Shown piece by piece: positions 47,621 to 60,700 of a DNA stretch of 64,000 nt. This DNA comes from Siphonodentalium dalli. Taxonomy: Eukaryota > Mollusca > Scaphopoda > Gadilida > Siphonodentaliidae. The number at the start of each line of letters is the position of its first letter. The first letter of the stretch is position 1. The stretch lies in NCBI GenBank assembly GCA_032622095.1, contig CP136063.1:6615814-6679813 (forward strand), in the 5' to 3' direction. The position numbers and the translations under genes are program-made. Under the pieces are notes generated by a model. It was not told where the DNA came from, did no database searches, and saw only the letters and a program-made list of their open reading frames with translations.

Positions 47621-47901
47621 TTAAACCGCAATAAATCGATTCCCTCGATGAGTGGTGGAATCATACCTTTCGGCACGTTCACACCTTCCGCTGGGAATAT
47701 TTCGTATCTTAGTTACTCCTGTGATCAAAACCAGATCTTCCTCAGTAGAATAATTGCCGCTGCATGCAGCAACAGTTGTGTTGTACCGATCCAGCCTGCA
47801 TCGCATGTACCGTGTGATATGCACGCGTAAGGCGTTAGGGTTGGAACCCCACAGCGTAGAGGCAGCAGTGACAAGTTGAAACTTCGCATCTGTGCCATAC
47901 C
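47621..47901 (-). CDS. Candidate terminal exon, unknown secreted-type domain
   Basis: A strong acceptor (ctctttcctgtgcag) ends at 47902, and an open frame in phase 1 runs 92 codons to a stop at 47621. The translation has coding-like composition: GTDAKFQLVTAAST, LRVHITRYMRCRLDRYN, AACSGNYSTEEDLVLITG. Phase 1 fits the other exon-shuffled genes in this window. No domain family is recognised and no partner exon upstream on the minus strand was found, so this remains a candidate. A possible internal donor (cgaaaggtatga) near 47668 could shorten it. Confidence 0.4.
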
Positions 47902-48539
47902 CTGCACAGGAAAGAGACTTCCATAACACCAAATCCCTTTGATCCAATACACGGATGACTCACACATCAGAAGCAAGAACAGGATTTATGTATTCCATAG
48001 TGGACACATGGTGAATTATAAGGGGTTTGGTTGTATGTGAAATGCGCTGACTTCTGAGAAACCACTTCTATGTATTTTGAGATTTTCCATTTTTTCTTCT
48101 AAATCATTTGTGTTTCTTTTTTTGGTGAATTAAGATTTTCATCCACATTGCCGAAGATTATCATAAAAAAAAAAAATATATATTTTCAAGAACATAACTT
48201 TTATTTTTTATTTAAGAATGAACATATTTACAACGGATAATGACATTAACATAATTTTAACAATCAGCATTTGGTAATTCTTCGAACATATCTACAAAAC
48301 AAATAATAGGAATGCAATGAACATATTTACATTTGGTAATACATGTCATCAATAATTAAGTTTGCAAAATACATGGTTTGATTAATGTTTCTACGTTTCG
48401 TAATGGATCATAGTTTCGTTGGAACCAATCAATTACTTTTATGTCATTTTTGAAATAGACACCATCAGAATGTTATTTCAACTATTACATTTATAGCGTA
48501 ACCACTTGTCAAGAACTGTAGAACAGATATGCAATATAT

Positions 48540-48900
48540 ACCGGGGAACGCCCTACGATGTACACGCTGGCCTTAGAAGACGAGAAATCGGGACCTTAGC
48601 GAAATGTGGTACTTTACCAATGCAGTTTTAACAAAAACGAAAGTCTTCGAATATATATTCGAAGACGGTATTTGTTGTGAAATGTACAATCTTAGGTAAG
48701 AGTATTTTGTTGGTCATAAATTATGCTATGTTTGTATTGAGCATGGTAATACGGTACAAATAAAAAACTTTCCCCGACAGAAAAGTAGCACAGTTCGCGA
48801 ACATTTCGAGTTCTCGACTTCTAATGACAGTGTGGTAGGCGGAGGGCATTCCCTTCGCTGTACACACTGGATTTTAGAAACCGAGAACCAGGGATGTTGA
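48540..48900 (+). repeat. Two further partial copies of the 47335-47530 repeat
   Basis: 48540-48690 (cgaaatgtggtactttacca; acaaaaacgaaag) and 48770-48900 (agtagcacagttcgcgaaca; ctaatgacagtgtggtaggc). A small perfect hairpin gtcttcgaata/tattcgaagac sits at about 48641-48667. Confidence 0.7.
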
Positions 48901-48904
48901 AAAA

Positions 48905-49055
48905 ACTCCTTGACTCTGGCCCACCCTCACTCGTGTGGAATCTGGTCCACACTGGACACACTGGCCCAGTCACTCTGTGCCATCCCTGCCATCGATGTCA
49001 ATCTGGGCCACCCCGGGACACTCTTGCCATCCCACTATGTGCCACCACACCCTCG
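48905..49055 (-). repeat. Inverted fragment of the GC-rich 46780-47330 region
   Basis: actctggcccaccctcactc, gtgccatccctgccatcgat and atctgggccaccccgggaca are reverse-complement relatives of words in 47140-47330. Confidence 0.65.
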
Positions 49056-49419
49056 ATGCCTATATCGTATAACCATTCGTTGAGAAACATGTACTAGTAT
49101 ATATATATGGACAACAAAAAACACATTTTCAGATAAAAAAAAAGATGGTGGCTGGTAGCCATATTTTTAAACACATTTTGAGAAAACAATTGACATATCC
49201 CATCTAGAGACCACCCCATATATCCATATGAAGTTTGCTGTTTGGTGATGATTGGATGAGGGGTGTGGCCAGCAGGTTGTCCCGAAGAATAAGTCATACA
49301 AAGTGTAAAATCCATTTACACAATTAGTCCCATCTAAAAAATAACAAAGATTATTAAAATTTGACTGATAATGACCAAGCTATATACATGTAGAGCTTCA
49401 AAGTTATTATGGTTGTGTA

Positions 49420-50650
49420 CCAGTTTAACCGCATATTATAACCGTGGTAAGAATAAATGAACTGCAGACGAACTGGGCCATTTACTTAGGATATTGCAGT
49501 AGGTTGGCTGCATTTGTCTTCGAAGATAATTTTGTATTTTTCAAGTTAACTGTATGATTTAAAGCGACGCGTTGATTCATCTGACGTCACTATAATCATT
49601 AAAGTGATATAAACCAATTTCATCCTGTTTTATCTTTGTTTTTCCTCATCAAGGAAATTTCACATTCAACCTCAATCCGGTAAAGGTACACAATCCGATT
49701 TGATGGTCCCCATATAATCGGATTCCAACAACAACATTACTGCTTCAGTTATCAGAATCAATTAATTGATACAAAATATTGATAAGGCCAAAAAATATAT
49801 ACCTGTTTTTCTGGTGACATGCATGACAATAAAGGGGGAGGGTTGCTTTTCATTTTATTTTCAACTTTGCTCAAAATAAATATGAATACCCCCCAGACTG
49901 CTTCTCCTTGTTTTTAATGTACTATAGCATAATAAAACTAAGTAAATTATATTATAATATAGTGCAATTTATTGTTTTATTGAATAACACATGAAAAATG
50001 ACATTCCATTTTCATTCAATGAACATTTCATTAAAGCAACATTTTCCATTTCTACGCCTCTCAAGCATCTAGTCAGTATTGAGGACATCAAGGGATCTTG
50101 CTTAATTCATTATAGTTGTATCATTCAATTTCCAAAAAAAAACCACTGAGTTCGCTGAAGAGCACTTTCCAAATTTTAATTATATGTTTTGGTCCGAAGA
50201 GGCTCTGTTCAGAGCTACATGTACATGAATGTTAGGTTGGTTGATTGAAGATAATTTGATAATTTTCGGATAAGTTAAAGTGACACATCTGATTCACCTG
50301 ACATCAGTATACTACTCAAAGCGATATACACCAATTCCATCATCGTTTTCCTCATCAATGTGAATTACACAGTCATCGCCAATTCATTAAAGTGACACTT
50401 TGCATTCACTAGCATTATATTTCAGTAAAAATAACATTTTCACATGCATATACATGTAAACCAATTTCATCATTGTTCTCTTCATTAAAGGCATTGCAAA
50501 GTCATTGTTTATACCATCCTCTCAACTTATCATTACAACTTGTGACACTTTATGTCCCCACACATCGATTTATTCGGGCAACATTTTCCATTTCGACACC
50601 TCTCGTTGCATAGATGTGGTGCCGAAAACAGATTTTACCAATACTAGGCA
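49420..50650 (+). repeat. Diverged tandem duplication (~0.8 kb period)
   Basis: taggttggctgcatttgtct / taggttggttgattgaagat (49501; 50233) and caacattttccatttctacg / caacattttccatttcgaca (50038; 50580), with other shared words in between. The segment gattccaacaacaacat (49721) with the preceding caatccgatttgatggtccc also recurs at 56447-56500. Confidence 0.6.
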
Positions 50651-51500
50651 CACTATACATGTATATGCCCGTTTTTGGTGCAAATAAAAATATGACTCAT
50701 TTGTAACCAGTTACGAAATCACAAATACGTTCTAGTGTTGAAAAAGTTGGTCGTTTAATTGTAACAGGGACACATGTGTATTCAATATTTATGGACATCT
50801 TGATGTCGTTTACAAAAACGCAGTGTTTTGTCACACGGTTACAATCGATTACCAAAGAATAACTCCCAACTGGAAAAAAATGAGAGAGTTCCACTATTCT
50901 TCGAAATAAGGGTTACAAGGTTACATTTTTGAAGTCCTTTAACACGTTCCTTATTTTGGGTGTAATTAGCCAGGACCAGCAACACATGCGTATAACTTGT
51001 AATATGTGTTACTATATGGTATTGATATGGATATGCCCTTGGTGGGGAAAAGTCATGTGAGTTTATGGCGCCGAAACTACACGTTTTGAGATATTGGCCC
51101 AGGTTGTAGCAGAAGGAATCCATTGGTAGAGTGCGACCGCTCAATTAGCTTCAATCAAAACACTATCGTGCAGCTACGGTCTAGTCGGCTGATCACTACA
51201 GCAAATCTTACATTCGCAAGTAAGCAACGGAATATGCCGAGCAAAAACTGATCCTATACAAACCCTGAAATTTACGTTCCAGGAGGCAGATGATCCACGC
51301 CTTTTAAATCCTAAATTGAGTGGGTTGTATAGAATAGCGGTATAGAAACGTGTCTAGTTGTTCAGTGATTAATGTGAAGATGGCCGTGGAACAATGCAGA
51401 ATCCAGAGGTTTTAAACTTTATGTTTCAATAGAGTGTTCTGCCGGTAAGCACAATATTGATTCAGAGGTGTTATCATATATTCCAAAATATTTGTCCCTC
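50651..51500. other. 3' flank of the PAN-EGF-lectin gene, nothing else seen
   Basis: No repeat or frame of note. It should contain the minus-strand gene's 3' UTR and polyadenylation site, but no canonical AATAAA close to the stop was identified. Confidence 0.45.
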
Positions 51501-51727
51501 TCATATGTCAATCCGGCAAACGTAACAAAATTCCGCATTGCAAGGGTTATCAATAAATTTATAATCAATTGTGCCCATGTTGTCCATAATCAAGCAATTG
51601 CTAGTTGCGGATGTTTTTGGAAAGCTAGTGTGCCAGAAATACCACGTGAGCGGCGCCCCATCTAAATCAACCCATTCTCCCTCAGAGTCGGCATCCGATC
51701 CTTCTATCCAGGCTGCATACTGTGGAC
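51501..51727 (-). CDS. Second half of the C-type lectin-like domain and stop (exon 4)
   Basis: 227 bp from acceptor ctattttccag to TGA. Encodes AAWIEGSDADSEGEWVDLDG, then SNCLIMDN and PCNAEFCYVC with the closing cysteines of the fold. FWHTSFP stands where EPN/QPD would be, and KFID where WND would be. Confidence 0.85.
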
Positions 51728-54700
51728 CTGGAAAATAGATAGTTTGATTGGTGGGAGTCCGCTGACAATAACTCATCGAATTTAATGCCATTCCCCTCTT
51801 CCCATCACTAAATGGTGGATCAATTTATTACACAACGTAATTAGTAACAAATAATAAAATTACCTTTAAAAACGATCATGTATAATTATATTCAATATAA
51901 ATTAATTACCACAATAACTGTGACAATGTAATTAATTAATTTAGGGACATATAGAGAGACATATCAACCGACAGCCAGAGACTCACCAATCTATATATGA
52001 TATTGATCAAACGATATTCCCCAAAATCTTAATATAGACATCAAGACAAAATATATGTCGATACAACGCATGTTGTCAACTTATCGACACCATAGAGTTT
52101 GAGGGCAACATATCTAGTCATAACATTGGACCGATTCCATGGAAGCTTCCGACACTGAAAACGAAAAGATTAAAATGTGCGCGAATCGTACAAATTCGCC
52201 GCGAGCCTCTACGCCGTTGAATAAAGGTTCCCTGCTCCAGTTATAGTAGGAAATAACATATCCTTGAGGACCGGGGTTGACAATTAACTTGTTTCCTTTG
52301 TTTTCTATCTTGTTCTGAGGAGATAGAGCTTCTTGTAATATCGTGGAACGGATAATTCCGCATGCGGTCATAGTTGCCTATCGTCTTCTCTTACATATAC
52401 CGTGCTTATAATGGTATTCACATCATATCATACATGTACCTTGTATGTTACCCCCTTTGAATGTCACATATTTATTTATCGCACGGGGGTCACTATGTTA
52501 GTCATCGATACTTTGCCACCACCATAATACAAATTGCAAGTTCAGTACTGTATATATGGTTAGATAAACGCGACCTTCGCTTGAAAATCGTCAATTGAAT
52601 ACTAGACGCATGCATTTATAGCTACGCTGGTGTGAACAAAGACGGTGTTATCATTGTAATGTAGTATTGATAAATAGCCGTATGAGTCTCCTGTATACGA
52701 TAATGGTAAATCCCGGGTATACATTAACGGCAAAATAAGACCGTTAGCCATGTATAGCTGTATAGTGTAACATTATATTTGCCCAATAGTATATTTCATG
52801 AGTACAAAAAGATGTTATTTTTCCGTTAATTTATACCCGGGATTTACCATTATCGCATTGTAATGTAGGAAACGACCAACTCAATTGGTAGACTATAGTT
52901 GGTGATAAATATTTGATCGACGGATGTGGAAACATCCACCGAAAAGTGTTCAGGCTACCCTAACGTGTAGCATCCAAAATAGGTGGGATTAATGGCAGAA
53001 CTCACATTGGTAGCCATTAAGCGTAGTATTCAGTATTTTCCATGTGTCCATGTTATCCACTCTCATGATATGGCCTCCATCGGCTTGGCAAGCAATCTGA
53101 GCGCTAGGATAGTCAAGGAATGTTTGATGCTCTACTCTGTAGCAAATATGTTCCCCAGCTGCAACCTCAAATCTGTAGTTTCCTGGGCACGCTGTATAGA
53201 ATAATACATTACATTCATACTAGTCATATCGATGTCACATCATGCATAACTTGCACATATTAGATATTGCGATATCACTAAACATTCAGGTACATATACT
53301 CTCAGTTTCCCCGTGGTTAGTTTTCTCCGGGGCGATTGAACTTTTTGTATTATCACCGAAATGTCGCAGGAATTATAGTTGCACTTTGTGGCATTACATT
53401 TCTATGTTTTTTCACATAATGTTGATCCTATCTAAATGCAAGGATACTTTTGGAATCATTCGGAATGATTGACGAGTACTTGTTGAAACCCTGGGTATAT
53501 TTGTTAAGCTGTATAATTTGCATAATGTTCGTATCGCAGTATGACAATACACTACACGGACATATGAAGCAAAATCCATATTACATCTGAAATGGTACCA
53601 ATGCACCCACCCACCTATTTACGTTGCCTTCTGACACTATAATAATTTGGTTGTAAAATGTATTTGTTATGCCGTACTCTCGTAGCTCGAGGAAATGCAT
53701 ATGATAGTACATGCTATGTTCTTCTAGATGTTATAGATATCCCATACAATAAATACACTTTCCCCATGTATTGAACTGGTGGGGCATGAACTCAACGAAC
53801 GTAGGTCACAGTACAGATTCATGACATTATCTACATCAGCTCACGTACCTGCTGTACAGTCGGTGCCATAGTATCCGGATGTACATGCACATGTATAGGA
53901 ATTAACCGCGTCAGTACAAGTTCCTCCGTTCTGGCAAGGAGTTGATTCACATTCGTCATTGTCTGAAAGGGTAATGAACTGTATGTATAGATTATTACAT
54001 ATTTGAATGGTGCATCAGTTACCACAGTTATTAAGATATTATTAAGATATTATTAAGATCTTAATAAAACATTATTAATAACTGTGGTAACTGGTAAGAT
54101 ATTATTAAGATATTATTAGGTCATTATTAAGATATCATTGAGATATTACTAAGATATTATTAAGATGTTATTAAGATATCATTGAGATATTGCTAAGATA
54201 TTATTAAGATATTATTAAGATATTATTAAGATATTATTAGGACATTATTAAGATATCATTGATATATTACTAAGATATGATTAAGATATTATTAAGATAT
54301 TATTAAGATGTTATTAAGATATCATTGAGATATTACTAAGATATTATTAAGATATTATTAAGATATTATTAGGACATTATTAAGATATCATTGAGATATT
54401 ACTAAGATATAATTAAGATATTATTAAGATATTATTAATATATTATTAAGATGTTATTAAGATATCATTGAGATATTACTAAGATATTATTAAGATAATA
54501 TTAAGATATTATTAAGGGAGAATTTAATATGCCTGCGATAATATGGAATTAATATGGAACACACGGCGATGAACACAACGCATTCAAAGAGCACACCAAA
54601 AATAGCTTCCTGGAAAAACTGACTAAAAAAACTACAAGAGCACGAGGAATTCAAATACCAAGTTTACTAGACCTATTACTAACGAAAGATGAAGATATAT

Positions 54701-57700
54701 CAAACATGAAAGCGCCTAGGCAGAAGTGACCACTTCGTGATTGGATTAACAATGAAAACTGAATTATTAAGGGAGAAAAACCAACAGCATTACCTGAATT
54801 ATAAAAGAGCTGAATATACAAACACGACTGAACATATACGATTATATTGGCATCAAAAATATCATGACATCAAAGGTAAATCAGCAGATGAGATGATGAC
54901 ATTATATGACGCCTTAATAAAATCCATTGAAAAAAATGTACTAATCAGTCAAAACAAAGGAAGGAAAGGTGAGTTTGCAATAGGAAAAGACACCCTTGAA
55001 TTAATTAGAAAGAAACAAAGATTATAGACTAAATAATAGAGACCATAGACAAATTCAAACACACAAAATTCAGTAGGCTCATACAGATAGTAGAGAAAGC
55101 AATGCAAATTTAAAGGTATTCAATCCGATCAGACGTTCCTAAATTACTATTTATTTGGATTGGGGGGTAAACAATATTTTATTCCAGTCGAACAACCCAC
55201 CAATTAAAGCTCAGAGTGATCAGATATCAAGTTTTGAAGTTTGTTATTTCTCGAGATATGTGGCCCTGTAACACGTGGTCAAATGGACAATCTCGGACAA
55301 TTTGCGGATGGAGATGGATAACTCTAACAAATGTAGCAATCTCCGAAAAGGATGTAGGGGTTAAAATAGACGGAGCACTAACATTTGTAGATCGCATATA
55401 CATCCAAGTATCCAAAGTAAACAATATAGTGGGGACAATAAGAAGAGCATCTGTCAATTTAGATGAAGATACAGCTACTATGCTGTTCAAAGTGCTGGTC
55501 GACCCTAACTTGCATCAAGGTTGTGGTCATCACAGAATAAATAATGATCAAATAAGACTGAAACAGTACAGAGAAGAGCGACAAAGATTATTTAATTTTT
55601 GAAATCCATGGAATATGAAGTGATAAAATAAACTGAAATTACCTACTCATAAATATAGAAGAATGGGGGAGATAACAAAAATATATTCTTCAGAGACATA
55701 CGGAAATATTTATTCACTGACAGCACAACAAATATTTGGCATGGTTTACCAGATGAGGTAATCGCATCTGAAGGAGTTAACCAGTTTAAAAAAACAGCCT
55801 GGACAGCCACGTCCGTCTTGAACCAATGAAATGTGATTTCAAAGAAGATAAAATCCCATAGACGACCAGAAATATAACGAAGACAGAAAATACCATGGAT
55901 GAGCAAGGACAGAAGAGGGAATAAGAGATTGCTGTCGCCCCATATACACATGGAATTCTAAGAGATTGCTGTCGCCTCCACATACATATGGAATTCTAAA
56001 AGATTGCTCCGTGATTATTATTCTGAAATAAGCATATAATGTACTCTTACTCGTTATTTCGTTTTATGGCGCTGGCCAGAGTGAAAACACATGTTAAAGA
56101 GCGTACACAACAGCCGTGAGTTGCTTATTTGTGACATTGTCAGCACATAATCTGTTTAGAATCGCCTCATATGAGTCGATAATGTGACTAAAATGTGACT
56201 ACAATGTTCATATTTTCAGCACATTCTCGACTAAAAATGACGCAATTCTAAGCATATTATCAACCTAAACAAGTTATATTATAAGCAGATGGTGTGCTGC
56301 TTTTCGGGAGAAGAGGCTGTAATGCCAATTATATATATATATCAAGTTATATTGCGACATACTCAGATGGAGTATATGTACCCAAAATCTATTCATTTTT
56401 GGCTTTCCTATTGTTCACATTTGTGATTCGATGATTTTAACGGGACTCAATCCGATTCGATGGTCCGCATTTAATCAGATTCCAACAACAACAACATTTT
56501 TAGAAAACGAATGCTAACCACTGTCAAATATAGTATAACATTGCCCGAAACGTGTTATATATCAACATGTTGTTCGACGAAATGTGGCCTTATTATCAAA
56601 AGAAATCCTCTGGATTTTGTCCACCATTTGGTCCGAGATCGTCGGCTTGTCGACTGTTTACTGGCCACTAATAATTATCGATGGTGAACAAAAATAGATT
56701 TCAAAAATCGATATCTCATAACTCTGAGCTTTGATATGTGGGTTCCTCGACATCATATATTGTTTACCCGCAAATCAAAATTACTAGTAATTGAGGGGCG
56801 CTTATCGGATTATGCATCTTTAATTACGTTTGTTGTTCCACATAGTAAGTCAGTAAGTGCACTGAGGAACATTAATAAGTGATGTTGATGTTTACGTAAA
56901 AAAGGGTTCAACATGCGATATATAGTTACTGGAAGATTATCGATAACTAAAATACAAACAAAGTATCTCATGCTATTGGTAATTGTGTGTGGTTCTGTAT
57001 ATATATCTTAGATGTACCCTACTGCATACGTAACTGCAGAGACGTTACTTTAAATATCCAATACTCATTGGGAAAACTGTTCAGATTTTTGCATCTCTAA
57101 CATTGAGACATATCTCGCTAACTGGATACCATTCCCGAATATATATCGTATTGAAATGTAGGTTACATGGGTGTATTAACTTTGATGTGCAGCTGAATGA
57201 ATTTTAATATGTGGCCCGAAATGTGAGCATCGAAATCTATTTATCCATGTGTTGTACCTTGGCTTATCACTGGTACAATTTGGTACAGCTGTTACACGCC
57301 CGCTGAGAACAATCCTGGTTTTGAAAATTTTACCGTAACAGCCCTACCAAGTGAATCAACTCTTACAAGAATATTTGTAAAAATAATGACTTTGTTCGAA
57401 ATGAATTCAAAATGATTTTAATGCACCGTCCCAACCATACCATGACTGTAACAACGTATCGCCCTGTTGAGAAAAAAGCTGGCTTTGAACATTTTACCAT
57501 AACAGCCGTCCCAGACCGAATCAAGTGAATCAACTGTTACGAGAATATTTGTAAAAATATTAACTTTGTTGTAAATGAATTCAAAATGATTATAATGCAC
57601 TGTATCAGCCCGTACCACGACTATAACAACGTATCGCCCCGCTGAGAAAAATTATGGCTTTGAAAAATTGACAGTAACACCCCGTACCAGCCCAGAGTTC

Positions 57701-60700
57701 CAAAAGTGCCTGCCAGTTTTGTTCTGCTCACATTTCATGCCATATCTATGATTCTCCATACATCATGAAAGCGTTAAAGCGACTCGTACACTTCACACCT
57801 CAAATCAAATTCTATAATCTATCGCTATTGTCTTGTTGCTGTGGTAAAATATGTTGATTAATACTTGTACCTTAAACCGTAAACACATTATTCATGCCCA
57901 AGCACGTATTAAAGCCATACTGGAGACAATAAATTAGTCCTCAAAGTTGTGGGAAATATGGTTGGGAACACATTGCTCACTGGTTGCCATTGTTTTGAAT
58001 AACATAATTATTTCCCCAAGCTGCGAGAACAATTTTATAAAAGCTAAGATATTTTGTTTAAAGAAACACAATTGTTTCTAAGTATACTACCAATTATATA
58101 TTTGTAGCTATAGACAAATGTGCAATGAAAATGCAAGATTAATTTTCATAACACGTGAGAACTATTTTCTAGAAATAAAAACAAAAAAACAATGTCTTGT
58201 TTTAAGAAATAAAAATACACCTTGCTATGCATGGTTCAAGATATATTTCTAGGGGCTGGAGAAATATATTCTTATTCATTTTCTTAAAGCTAGAAGAAGC
58301 CAAGGAAAATGATATAAGTAAACTGCCATGATAATATTTCTTGTTTCAAATGCGCACTTTCGAGTCACTGATTATTGTTTTATAATGCCTTGATATACGG
58401 TTTTAATGACGATCTATGATATAAAATATGATTAAAATGCTATAAGTCATCACCATTTGAAACGTCTGCGCCTGAGAAGATGCCCATGGAGAAATAGAAA
58501 ACAGCTGAACTCATATACTGTTTACCCCCGTTTGGTTCCCAGAATACCTCAGAAATCAAGCTAAAATGCATGTACAATGGAAGGGGAATAACTTTATTTT
58601 TAAGATTGAGAGTTATTCCCCCTCAATTGAATATAATTCAAATTGAACAATCCAGATAAAAAAACACGTCAGTAACTCAACAAAAACATCTTCACAGTTG
58701 ATTACGCCGGATGAGTTGATAATACATAGTTTTGGAGCTTCCTTTTTCAAATGGCATATATACACGTTATACGCACGGCGTCTGATTTATAAGCGATATA
58801 AAGATCACACGCGCCCGTGGGGCGCGCGTAATATTTATGTCGCTTACAAATCGGACGCCGTGCTTATAACATATGTATAACACCCATTCAGCCCGAGAAA
58901 CTAACAATCAGTAATGTATTTCTCTTACCAATTAAATACGTGGTCAGTCTTACAAACCTGGTACAGCAAATACCAGTCAACACTCCATTGTCGATATTTC
59001 ACCCAGATAGTTCAACGCATTGTATTTGTGCCGAATGATGATATCTAAATGTACCTCCTTGTGTTAATATTGGACTAATTGAAGAGCACATTACTCTTCT
59101 CTTCTTTTGTTCATTCAAATCGGATTTGTTTATTCCATACATTCGAAGCCGGATTAATAATATCACAAGAAGCACTTTCGACCAATGTAAGTTATCAAAT
59201 GGGGTTCTCTTATCGGCCTTTACTTACTTTAAATATCCGTTAGTTGATTACACCTGTTCACCGTGTTGGTGAACGGGATACTAAATTTGCCAGTGTTCAG
59301 AACAATAACTGAAGAATTTCGCCGACTAAGCACATTCCCATGCAACTCATCCGAATCCATCCGGCCTGAAGTTTGGGTATGGCGCACTCGGTATTACAAA
59401 CTGTTCGTATTTAAATTATTAAAGTTTATATCTACGTCACTGTATTTGCTTGTGCGAAAACATGGTATCACAGCACATATTAGCAACGCTTACCTCGGCG
59501 GACAAATTAGTTTTTTGAATGATCTGGAAATCTTAATTGGTCAATCAAGGCGTGCGCCGCGAATACAATACATAGACATAATGCAATCACGACAGACCGT
59601 TTGATATAACAGGTGACGACTTAAAGATATTTACAGTAAATAAAGGTCGGCCACCTGACCTCATTAGATAACTTATATTGGTCGAGGGCTGATTGGCGTG
59701 TTATAATTTATATGTGTGGGGTTCGAAAATTAAGTGGGCCTTTCATTGTTTTGTTTAACTTAGAAATAAAACTGGAAATCTAATGCAGATGTTGTTAGAA
59801 TACACCAAAAATCTTGTAAAATTTGTAAAACAGTTGACAAATGTTTGGAAAGATTGAAAAACAAAATAACTTAACCTTCTAACAAATAAACGAGTGAAAC
59901 CGAAAATTGAAGATTTCACGAGAAAAGTCGAAAAACACAGTTGCCATATGTAAGGTAAGGTTGGACAGGTTCAACTGTTAGAACTCTTGATGTAACAGTG
60001 GCGACCAAAGAGGGTGGGCGTGCAAATTATTTATATCATACTTCGTAAAGGTATCATCCCTGTAACGAGCCTCGCACAAGTAGTATGGTCTATTACTGAG
60101 TATCGTCTGTGGGGGCTCCATGTGGGTTAATTCAGATCAATATGTCATTCTAAGACATGAACAAACTGTTGCAAGAAGCAGAATCACATTATGGTTATAT
60201 TAAACATTCCCGAAGACTCGCACATCACTAATGACAGGAAACATAGAATTAAACGAGAAGAAACTAAAACATGTCATGAAGGATATTATTCCCGAACATT
60301 TTCGAAATATTTTTCCACAGCATGGGAACGAAAACAGAAGACAAGAACTGAATTACGCTCATTACAAACTCGGAAAAAAATAAAAGACAAAATAATCGCA
60401 GCAGCAATAAATTATAATAAGATTAAAAAGGCGTATCAGAAAACATTAAGATCTTCTTCAATCCGGAATATTCAAAAAAATGAAATAATAATGTGAACTC
60501 AAAATACTAAGTGAAAAACTTAAAAATCAAAGGGCATAATTTCCCAAAAAGAAATCAGTGTGTTCACCATGTGATCAACACAAAGCGCATAAAGAATACA
60601 CGTTTATCACAGAACAAAATAAAATAGTAACAAGTTTAAGATACTCACGTGGTGCCTGAAACACGCCACTGTCGTCACCGAACATATCACAAGTGGTGTC

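Noticed and set aside
52114-52371. 85-codon minus frame in the last intron of the PAN-EGF-lectin gene
   Set aside because: No domain, and exons 3 and 4 already join in phase to complete the lectin fold, so no extra exon is needed.
60191-60496. 101-codon lysine/arginine-rich frame
   Set aside because: A-rich composition explains it; no domain and it lies in an intron on the opposite strand.
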